Assembly: GCA_964387645.1 (NCBI GenBank)
Contig: CAYLYM010000166.1
Span: forward strand, 1 to 5,835
Source of the DNA: CAYLYM01 sp964387645
GTDB lineage: Bacteria; Calditrichota; Calditrichia; RBG-13-44-9
Direction: 5' to 3'
Length of the DNA stretch: 5,835 nucleotides
The position numbers were made by a program, and so were the translations under genes. The notes under the pieces are model-generated. The model searched no databases. It was not told the DNA's origin and saw only the letters and a list, made by a program, of their open reading frames with translations. Shown in pieces: positions 1 through 5,835 of the stretch; positions within the stretch are counted from its first letter, which is position 1; every line of letters begins with the position of its first letter.

Positions 1-314
1 GTTGTTAACATAATATCCACATACATACTCTTCAAGTAGAATAAATAAATACTTTTCTACAGATTTTACTGATAATTATCCCGGATTTTGCAGTTGATCG
101 CAAAATATGGGTTTAATTAAACATACAATTTTGTTAACAATTCTTGGAATCATTAAATCGGAACAAATTATTCACAGTTGCATCATTATAAATTATTGGT
201 AATATTATCTATTATTTTTTTGGTGTAAAATTAACCCCGGGAGAACAAATAATATCTTTGTAAAACGATTTGGGAAATCGTTCTACAATAGTGAGATTAA
301 AAATTTTCTAAACA
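1..314 (+). promoter_or_regulatory. AT-rich leader upstream of the mevalonate cluster, no gene
   Basis: I see no coding potential on either strand here. The stretch is very AT-rich and probably holds the operon promoter. Visible elements are a perfect 12-bp palindrome GTTTAATTAAAC (111-122), a 10-bp palindrome TTGTTAACAA (131-140) whose core TTGTTAACA also occurs at 2-10, an inverted repeat ATTTTGC/GCAAAAT with an 8-nt spacer (85-106), and the long inverted repeat at 258-288. Weak promoter candidates are TTGCAT (178-183) with TATTAT (203-208) at 19 nt spacing, and TATCTTTG (253-260), which fits the Bacteroidota TANNTTTG box but lacks a well-spaced upstream TTG. No Shine-Dalgarno sequence precedes the ATG at 315; the bases there are A/T-rich. 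Confidence 0.45.
258..288. repeat. Inverted repeat, 14-bp arms around GGG
   Basis: The left arm TTGTAAAACGATTT (258-271) and right arm AAATCGTTCTACAA (275-288) are reverse complements with one mismatch (A264 against C282), separated by GGG (272-274). It ends 26 bp before the mvaD start. It could be a regulator operator, a 5'-UTR hairpin, or one copy of a dispersed intergenic palindrome. No U-tract follows it, so it is not a standard terminator. The structure is directly seen; the function is unknown. Confidence 0.75.
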
Positions 315-1342
315 ATGAAAGTCACGGCTAAAGCCAATTCCAATATTGGATTAATCAAATACTGGGGAAAAAGAGAGAGCCTTTCCTGAACTTACCAGCA
401 ATAGGTTCCATTTCTATCACACTGGACCGATTACAGACGGTAACAAGCGTGGAATTCCGTCCGGATTTATCTTCAGACCAGCTCATTTTGAACGGTGAGA
501 TTGCTGCTCCGGAAAAAACTACCCGGGTAAGCCATTTTCTGTATCATATTCGGCAAAAGGCGGGAATTTCTGAAAGGGCAGAAATCGTCAGTGAAAACAA
601 TTTTTCAACTGGTGTTGGTTTAGCCTCTTCTGCTTCGGCTTTTGCCAGTTTAGCGCAGGCCGGGAGCCGGGCAGCCGGGTTAAACCTTTCCGCTACCCAA
701 TTATCAGAACTGGCTCGACTGGGATCGGGATCTGCCGCACGCTCCATTTTTGGCGGATTTGTGGAGATGAATTGGGGTGAGAAACCTGATGGTTTCGACT
801 CCATAGCCGTACAGCTGGCTGACGAACATTTCTGGGATTTGAGGCTGTTTATCGCTGTAATCTCCGAAGAGGAGAAAAAAACCGGGTCGACCGAAGAAAT
901 GACGTTGACAGCACAAACCTCTCCATTTTACCACACCTGAATAGAACGCCAGCCCGAAGACCTGACCGAAATGCGCCTGGCCATCATCAACCGCAATTTC
1001 GAGAAGCTGGGTGAATTGGCGGAATACAATTGTTTGAAAATGCATGCCACTATGCTAAGTAGTCGACCGGGATTGATCTACTGGAATAGCACCACAGTGA
1101 CGGTCATGCATGCTATTCGCCAACTCAGACAAAAGGGCACTGCGGTTTACTTTACCATTGATGCAGGACCACAGGTAAAGGCTATTTGTCAACCGGAAGA
1201 CGTAAGTATAGTGCAGGAAACATTAGAGCAAATTGATGTGGGGATGCAGGTTATAGAGACTGGATTGGGTTCTGGTGTCGAACTTATAGAGGTGAAGAAA
1301 TGGCCATCTTTAGCAGCGCGCCTGGAAAACTCATTTTGTTAG
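315..1342 (+). pseudogene. Diphosphomevalonate decarboxylase, disrupted by frameshift and internal stop
   Basis: This encoded the GHMP-fold enzyme that converts mevalonate-5-diphosphate to IPP with ATP. The ATG at 315 opens with the family signature ANSNIGLIKYWGKR, but this frame hits TGA at 387-389. LNLPAIGSISITLD continues in another frame from 386. The shift lies at about 372-386, either as a +2 slip in the (AG)4 tract 372-379 or as a one-base loss. The second frame carries the ATP loop STGVGLASSASAF (about 602-640) and GSGSAARSIFGGFVE (about 725-769), and runs to an in-frame TGA at 938-940, where the family usually has Trp (SPFYHT-stop-IERQPEDL). The same frame then continues with MHATM and TIDAGP, with the presumed catalytic Asp at 1160-1162. 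The repaired length, about 341 residues, is normal for bacterial MVD. Its end overlaps pmk by 43 bp. Sequencing error cannot be excluded. Confidence 0.88.
1289..1295 (+). promoter_or_regulatory. Ribosome binding site of pmk inside mvaD
   Basis: GAGGTGA lies 4 nt before ATG 1300. It sits within the end of the mvaD reading frame and supports the overlapping start of the kinase gene, which suggests coupled translation. Confidence 0.7.
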
Positions 1343-2372
1343 GAGAATATGCGGTACTGGAAGAAGCACCGGCTCTGGTGGCTGCCGTGGATCGCCAGGC
1401 GCGTGTAACCCTGGTACCCTCAGATGATGATTTTTTCTGGTTTTCCTCATCCACACTCAATATCAAAAACATCCCTTTCAGCATCGACCCAGAGGGTAAA
1501 GTTAAATTGCACCATCCGATTCCAGATGCCACCCGGAAAAAGCTCATCTTCTTTATAGCGGCAATTGAATACATCAATCAGAGAACCAATCAATCGTTAA
1601 GCCAAACACCTTTTAAAGTAATAACAGATACAGATGAATTTTACCTGAGAAAAGATTCAGCAAAATTAGGCCTGGGATCAAGTGCCGCGCATACAGTAGC
1701 GTTAACCGCTGCTTTATTTAGCATAGAAAAAGGATTCGATCTATCCAGTGACTTTTATACGCTCTTTAAGTCAGCCATGGATATTCACCATCTGGCTCAG
1801 GGTAAATCCGGTAGCGGGGTCGATATCGCCGCAGCGTTTACGGGGGTTGTTTACAATACTGGATGCCACAGTTTGCAGAAAATCACGAAAACCACATCCA
1901 TCCCTGTCCTATTTATTCTGAGCTTCACATTAGTCCAGTCTGGACCGGTAAGTCCACTTCAACCATGCTTCTGGTTAAAAAAGTACAGGAATACTAATCA
2001 GCTGACCCTGCTGGATTTCAACTGCTCATGAGCCAATTAAAAAAAATCAGCGAGAAAAGATGCCTGGCATATCAGCAAAGAAATTTATCTAATTTTCTGG
2101 AATTGTGTCTTCAATATCATTTTATTTTAGATGAATTGGGAAAAAAGAGAAAAGCTGATATTATATCAGAGGAGCACCAGGATCTATTCAATTTGGCCCG
2201 ACGCTGTGGTGCCGTTTACAAGCCCTCCGGGGCAGGCGGTGGCGATCTGGGCATTATTATGATCGATTCCAGCGAAGTCGCCGAAAAAGTGTTCATGGAG
2301 ATTTTGCATTCTTCCTTTCAAAATGTTAACTTACAATTTATCTGGAAAGGGGTTTCGGTTCAAACGACATAG
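1300..2372 (+). pseudogene. Phosphomevalonate kinase (GHMP family), disrupted by frameshift and internal stop
   Basis: This encoded the kinase that phosphorylates mevalonate-5-phosphate to the diphosphate. The first segment has the GHMP N-terminal motif APGKLILLGEYAV (residues 7-19), the ATP loop KLGLGSSAA (122-130) and HHLAQGKSGSGVDIAAAF (163-180), with the likely catalytic Asp at 175. After FTG the frame leaves homology at a G5 run (1842-1846) and wanders to a stop at 2029-2031. One extra G there would restore a frame reading QYWMPQF, then SPVWTGKSTSTMLL, a typical PMK segment. That frame has an in-frame TAA at 1995-1997 and then continues through ADPAGFQLL to the C-terminal glycine-rich motif KPSGAGGGDLG (from 2220), ending with TAG at 2372. 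The repaired length, about 357 residues, is usual for bacterial PMK. The ATG at 2028 is internal and not a separate gene. PMK rather than mevalonate kinase is inferred from VWTGKSTST, the KPSGAGGGD ending and the neighbouring MVK domain. Confidence 0.85.
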
Positions 2373-2373
2373 C

Positions 2374-2377
2374 GAGG
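2374..2377 (+). promoter_or_regulatory. Shine-Dalgarno deciding the TTG start at 2385
   Basis: GAGG lies 7 nt before TTG 2385, right after the pmk stop. No ATG or GTG occurs in frame near this point, and SRIPGFY, a typical class II HMGR N-terminus, follows at once, so TTG is the start. Confidence 0.7.
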
Positions 2378-2384
2378 TAAAGCA

Positions 2385-4631
2385 TTGAAAAAATCAAGAA
2401 TTCCCGGATTTTATAAATACTCTATTCCCGAGAGACTAAGAATATTATTTGAGAATAATTTTTTAAATGAAGAGGATTATTTTGATCTGCTGAACAATAA
2501 AACTTTGCTAACGCCGGAGGCGGCAGACCTGATAATCGAGAATGTTATCGGGGTATTCGGACTGCCCATCGGTTTGGGTTTAAACCTTGTTGTAAATGAG
2601 AAAGAATATGTGGTCCCGATGGTGGTGGAAGAACCTTCTATTGTAGCGGCAGTGAGTTCGGCAGCCAAAACGGTCCGAGAGGCTGGCGGTTTTACTGCCG
2701 AAAGTACTGATCCGATTCTAATCGGGCAGATCCAGATTGTGGATGTAAGCAATCCATCCAAAGCCAAAACCATCATTTTACAGAACAAAGAAGAAATCAT
2801 AAACTTAGCAAACAGTCTGCATCCCCGCATGCAGGCTCGCGGTGGTGGGGTACGGGACGTGGAGGTACGAATTCTTCCCAGAGCTTCGCGTGAAGGCGAC
2901 ATGGTCATCACCCATCTGCTGGTAGACACACGCGACGCCATGGGCGCCAACCTGGTAAACAGCATGTGCGAAGGAGTGGCATCACTATTAGAGAAGCTCA
3001 CCGGCGGAAAGGTCTTTCTCCGCATCCTGTCCAATCTAACTGACCGTTCCATGGTCCGGGCTCAGTGTACCATCCCGGTGGAACAGTTGAACGGTAAAAA
3101 TAACTCCGGTGAGGAAGTACGGGACGGCATCATTCTCGCCAATGAATTTGCCAGCATTGATCCTTACCGTGCTGCGACTCACAATAAAGGCATTATGAAC
3201 GGCATTGATCCGGTGGCCATAGCCACAGGTAATGACTGGCGGGCCATTGAAGCAGCCGCCCACGCCTATGCTGCCCGCGGTGGATCCTACACCTCACTCA
3301 CCTATTGGTACAAAAATGAGAAAGGAGACCTTGTTGGTATTATTGAGCTCCCGCTTAAAGTAGGCACTGTGGGTGGACCCTTACAGTCCAATCCGCTGGT
3401 AGCAGTAGTTCATCGGATAATGGGCATCCAGTCGGCTACCGAGCTGGCCCAGGTGATGGGCGCAGTAGGCCTGGCACAAAATTTTGCCGCCCTGCGTGCA
3501 CTTGTGACCGAAGGTATTCAACGTGGTCACATGTCGCTACATGCTCGCAGCGTGACCATGGCTGCTGGGACAACGGCTGATATATTCGAAACCGTAGTGG
3601 AAAAACTGATCGATTCCGGAGAAATTAAAATCTGGAAAGCGAAAGAGATCATCAAAGAGTTACAGGCGCAACCCAAAGACAAAACGGATGAAGTATTCTC
3701 CGAAGATGATCCGGAAGTAGCTACAGCCTATGGCAAGGTAATTCTTTTGGGAGAACATGCGGTAGTGTACGGCACCCATGCCATTGCTGCCCCAATTCCA
3801 CTGGCTGTCCAGGCCAAGGTTTACGATAGTCAGGATGGCGTCCACTTGCTCATTCCCCGCTGGGGAGTTGAGGAAAAATTAAAAAAAGGTGCTGAACATA
3901 AATATTCCATTTACAGGTCACTGGACTTAATTCTGGAGCGCCTGAACTTAACTGATCGGGACATGAAAATTGAAATTTTTCCCAATGTACCTCGGGCAGC
4001 CGGACTGGGAGGATCGGCGGTGCTGGCTGTCGCTATCATCAAAGCTCTGTCGAAACATTTCCGGTTGAATCTGACTAACGAGCAGATCTCCGAGTTAGCT
4101 TACGAATCTGAAATGATTGCTCACGGTACCGCTTCTGGGATTGATAACACCATGGCAACTTACGGCAAATTCATTCTCTTTAGACGCGATCATCCACCCT
4201 TCGTGCGGAAATTACGAGTGAAGGAACCCATTCCGATTGTCATTGGATTAAGCGGGGTCGAGAGTCTCACTGCAAAAATGGTAGAAAGGGTTCGGCAGGC
4301 GCGGGAGCAGAACAAGGTGCTTTATGACAACATTTTCAAGGAAATTGACAATCTGGTTTTACGGGCGGCAGAGGCTATTGAAAAAAATGATCTGGCGGCG
4401 CTGGGCGAATACATGAACGCAAACCAGGGATTACTGAATGCATTGCAGGTTTCCAGTCCGGAATTAGAGGAGATCATCGCCATTGCCCGGAAAAACGGGG
4501 CACTGGGGGCCAAACTTACCGGAGCCGGTGGTGGTGGGGCTATTATTGCTCTGTGCCCAGAAAACGCCGAACAGGTAGCCTTTGCTATCAAAAAAGCTGG
4601 ATACCGCACCATAACCACCAAAATCTGTTGA
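2385..4631 (+). CDS. Fused class II HMG-CoA reductase and mevalonate kinase
   Basis: This 748-residue bifunctional protein would reduce HMG-CoA to mevalonate and then phosphorylate it to mevalonate-5-phosphate. Residues 1-428 are a full-length soluble class II (mvaA-type) reductase: ENVIG (52-56), EEPSIVAA with catalytic Glu83, the nucleotide-binding DAMGAN (184-189), HNKGI with Lys268, TGND with Asp284, and GHMSLHARS with His382. These match Pseudomonas mevalonii Glu83, Lys267, Asp283 and His381. A charged linker (about 429-445) follows. Residues 446-748 are a GHMP mevalonate kinase: GKVILLGEHAVVYG (450-463), AAGLGGSAVLAVA (538-550), HGTASGIDNTMATYG with catalytic Asp587, and KLTGAGGGGAI (710-720). 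No membrane segment is seen. It is 12 bp after pmk and 18 bp before idi. Unlike its upstream neighbours it reads cleanly from end to end. Cofactor preference (NADH or NADPH) cannot be read reliably from the sequence. The known mvaE fusion pairs HMGR with thiolase, so this pairing is less familiar. Confidence 0.96.
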   Translation: MKKSRIPGFYKYSIPERLRILFENNFLNEEDYFDLLNNKTLLTPEAADLIIENVIGVFGLPIGLGLNLVVNEKEYVVPMVVEEPSIVAAVSSAAKTVREAGGFTAESTDPILIGQIQIVDVSNPSKAKTIILQNKEEIINLANSLHPRMQARGGGVRDVEVRILPRASREGDMVITHLLVDTRDAMGANLVNSMCEGVASLLEKLTGGKVFLRILSNLTDRSMVRAQCTIPVEQLNGKNNSGEEVRDGIILANEFASIDPYRAATHNKGIMNGIDPVAIATGNDWRAIEAAAHAYAARGGSYTSLTYWYKNEKGDLVGIIELPLKVGTVGGPLQSNPLVAVVHRIMGIQSATELAQVMGAVGLAQNFAALRALVTEGIQRGHMSLHARSVTMAAGTTADIFETVVEKLIDSGEIKIWKAKEIIKELQAQPKDKTDEVFSEDDPEVATAYGKVILLGEHAVVYGTHAIAAPIPLAVQAKVYDSQDGVHLLIPRWGVEEKLKKGAEHKYSIYRSLDLILERLNLTDRDMKIEIFPNVPRAAGLGGSAVLAVAIIKALSKHFRLNLTNEQISELAYESEMIAHGTASGIDNTMATYGKFILFRRDHPPFVRKLRVKEPIPIVIGLSGVESLTAKMVERVRQAREQNKVLYDNIFKEIDNLVLRAAEAIEKNDLAALGEYMNANQGLLNALQVSSPELEEIIAIARKNGALGAKLTGAGGGGAIIALCPENAEQVAFAIKKAGYRTITTKIC

Positions 4632-4649
4632 AATGCTGGAGAAAAAGAA

Positions 4650-5225
4650 ATGGAGAATCACCAAAAAAAACAAGTTTCTTTCGATAATGAACTTTTGATT
4701 TTGGTAAATCCGCAGGACGAAATTATCGGATATCTGGATAAAAAAGCCTGCCATCAGGGAGAAGGAAAGCTGCATCGTGCTTTTTCCATCTTTATCTTCA
4801 ATAGCAAAGGTCAGGTTTTAGTGCAAAAACGCAGCGCCCAGAAGCCGTTGTGGCCACTCTTCTGGTCTAATAGCTGCTGTAGCCATCCCAGGAAAGGGGA
4901 AACCTATGAAGTAGCCACCCAGCGCCGGCTCAGAGAAGAATTGGGAGTTGAGACCGATTTGATTTTCCTATTCAAATTTCAATACCAGGCCAAATTCAAC
5001 GAAAAGGGATCAGAAAACGAGCTGTGTTCAGTTTATATAGGCAAATCGGATGATCCGATTCAGGTCAATGAGAATGAAATCGCTGAATGGAAATACATGG
5101 ATATATCGGAATTAGAGGCTGAATTGCAAACCCATCCCGAGAGATTCACTCCCTGGTTCAAGATGGAATGGCAACAAATGAAGAAGGCATACCAGGAAGA
5201 GATAAATAAGTTTCTAAACAAATAA
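4650..5225 (+). CDS. idi: Isopentenyl-diphosphate delta-isomerase, type 1
   Basis: This cytosolic Nudix-fold enzyme interconverts IPP and DMAPP. At 191 residues it is close to the usual bacterial length of about 180. The key residues are present: metal ligands His35 and His42 (the latter in LHRAFS), the NSCCSHP motif with catalytic Cys77 and metal-binding His79, a Nudix-like segment GETYEVATQRRLREELGV (83-100), and ENE with Glu122 and Glu124, matching E. coli Glu114 and Glu116. An extra Cys76 stands beside the catalytic one, where E. coli has Val. GGAG (4638-4641) lies 8 nt before the ATG, supporting this start. It is the last gene of the presumed operon and is undamaged. Type 1 needs divalent metal, not the FMN used by the type 2 enzyme common in many bacterial mevalonate clusters. 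Confidence 0.96.
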   Translation: MENHQKKQVSFDNELLILVNPQDEIIGYLDKKACHQGEGKLHRAFSIFIFNSKGQVLVQKRSAQKPLWPLFWSNSCCSHPRKGETYEVATQRRLREELGVETDLIFLFKFQYQAKFNEKGSENELCSVYIGKSDDPIQVNENEIAEWKYMDISELEAELQTHPERFTPWFKMEWQQMKKAYQEEINKFLNK

Positions 5226-5293
5226 ATCAGGAGTTCAGTTCAAAAAAGTATTGAGAAATCAACATCTTATTACCCTGAATTCATTTTTACTTT

Positions 5294-5345
5294 TTTTTAT
5301 AAAATTTAAACTTCTTACACAATAAATTTTTAAATTTTATTAAAA
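5294..5345. repeat. Long AT-rich inverted repeat downstream of idi
   Basis: Arms 5294-5310 and 5329-5345 are 17 nt each and complementary except for one T-T mismatch (5298/5341). They include a perfect 12-bp core (ATAAAATTTAAA and TTTAAATTTTAT) around an 18-nt loop. All pairs are A-T. It could act as a weak transcript-end hairpin for the operon, although there is no GC stem and no T-run after it. It could also mark the junction where the following gene fragment was truncated. Function is not established. Confidence 0.6.
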
Positions 5346-5664
5346 CTGTAGTAAAAGTTTTTGGTGCTGGCAATGTTTATAGCGTGTTCGTTATGAGACT
5401 TGAATCACGAAATAGTTTCCTCGAAGGTATTAAAGTACTTTACAGTGAAGGTGCGAATGTAGTACCATTTGTATGGTCGCCCAATCCAGGTTCCTGTCTT
5501 GAAGGCCATAGGGCACCATCACCGATTGGTTTACTGATGTAATACAAGAAGCTGCTGATATTCCATTCGAGAGCGTTGTGCCTTCGGGAACGGAAAATCA
5601 CTGCCACTGTTGTGATGGAAACAACTTACTACATGATGCATTAAGAGAAAAAGGAATTGTGTAA
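5345..5664 (+). pseudogene. C-terminal remnant of a probable BioB-like radical SAM protein
   Basis: From about 5345 a frame reads TVVKVFGAGNVYSVFV, then NSFLEGI and NVVPFVWSPNPGSCLEGHRAP, and goes off course to a stop at 5537-5539. Another frame takes over at 5521 with TDWFTDVIQEAADIPFE and ends NHCHCCDGNNLLHDALREKG before TAA at 5662-5664. Joining them needs one extra base near 5516-5520. The pattern (VVPxVWxPxPGSxLxGHRxP, and a Cys-rich tail ending LLHDALR) recalls the C-terminal part of biotin-synthase-like radical SAM enzymes, though this is from memory. Only about 107 residues remain; the N-terminal domain with the CxxxCxxC cluster is absent, and upstream is the AT-rich repeat. No start codon or ribosome site is evident. 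Function and exact family are uncertain, but a truncated, frameshifted gene is well supported. Confidence 0.6.
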
Positions 5665-5835
5665 GATATTATCACATACCATATAATTTAAGTTTATGTT
5701 CAAACTACAGTACATTAAATTTTCTTTTAAAATAGCTAGAAATAGAAAGAAATGAAAGGTAAACACATAGATAAGCGAACAAAAATCGGTTATCTGAAAT
5801 CAATTTTGGTTCTTCACAGAAAGGTATAGCTGATT
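5665..5835. other. AT-rich stretch with no recognised gene
   Basis: I see no RNA gene, repeat or convincing coding region. A 25-codon frame (ATG 5752 to TAG 5827-5829) has no recognisable motif and is probably chance. Confidence 0.5.

Noticed and set aside
938..940. TGA read as Trp (altered genetic code)
   Set aside because: Normal TGG Trp codons occur throughout the intact genes, TGA at 4629 plausibly ends the fusion gene before idi with its own ribosome site, and the other lesions (TAA, frameshifts) would not be explained.
971..1342. Separate 123-residue gene
   Set aside because: It is the C-terminal part of mvaD, in the same frame as the upstream segment across the TGA at 938.
1842..1846. 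Programmed ribosomal frameshift in pmk
   Set aside because: There is no clear heptameric slippery site or stimulatory hairpin, and a further in-frame TAA downstream would still block the product.
2028..2372. Separate 114-residue gene
   Set aside because: It is the C-terminal part of the broken phosphomevalonate kinase; the same frame already matches the family before the ATG.
2477..3052. Open frame of 191 codons on the minus strand
   Set aside because: It lies antisense within the clearly coding reductase domain and shows no recognisable domain.
5276..5298. Intrinsic terminator after idi (TGAATTCA followed by a T8 run)
   Set aside because: The palindrome has no loop and no GC-rich stem, so it does not fit a standard terminator.
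5752..5829. 25-codon frame near the window end
   Set aside because: It is too short, has no motif and only a weak purine-rich stretch ahead of it.
1..5835. CRISPR array, tRNA, rRNA or insertion sequence
   Set aside because: No regularly spaced repeats, no cloverleaf-like segment and no transposase motifs were seen.

Overview
The window carries a bacterial mevalonate-pathway gene cluster, all on the + strand, in the order mvaD, pmk, HMG-CoA reductase fused to mevalonate kinase, idi. It is followed by a remnant of an unrelated gene. Tight spacing (a 43-bp overlap, then 12 and 18 bp) suggests one operon. HMG-CoA synthase and thiolase genes are not in the window. Protein-level features (class II reductase, type 1 isomerase, GHMP kinases), AT-rich spacers, moderate GC in genes and a TTG start point to a bacterium. 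A lineage in or near the Bacteroidota/Calditrichota/Marinimicrobia side of the tree is only a guess.

Layout: 1-314 is an AT-rich leader with several palindromes, the best being a 14-bp-arm inverted repeat at 258-288. 315-1342 is mvaD (diphosphomevalonate decarboxylase), broken by an early frameshift and an in-frame TGA. 1300-2372 is a GHMP phosphomevalonate kinase, broken by a frameshift near a G5 tract and an in-frame TAA. 2385-4631 is an intact 748-residue protein with a class II HMG-CoA reductase followed by a mevalonate kinase, both with complete motifs. 4650-5225 is an intact type 1 IPP isomerase. 5226-5344 is an AT-rich spacer ending in a long inverted repeat. 5345-5664 is the frameshifted C-terminal remnant of a probable BioB-like radical SAM protein. 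5665-5835 holds nothing I can identify.

Together the genes would run HMG-CoA to mevalonate to mevalonate-5-phosphate (fusion protein), then to mevalonate-5-diphosphate (PMK), IPP (MVD) and DMAPP (IDI). The striking point is that the two middle enzymes are broken while the first two activities and the last enzyme are intact. This could be real decay, a switch to an alternative lower pathway (phosphomevalonate decarboxylase plus isopentenyl phosphate kinase), replacement by copies elsewhere, or sequence errors. The clean reading of 2.8 kb beside four lesions in 2.06 kb argues mildly against random error.
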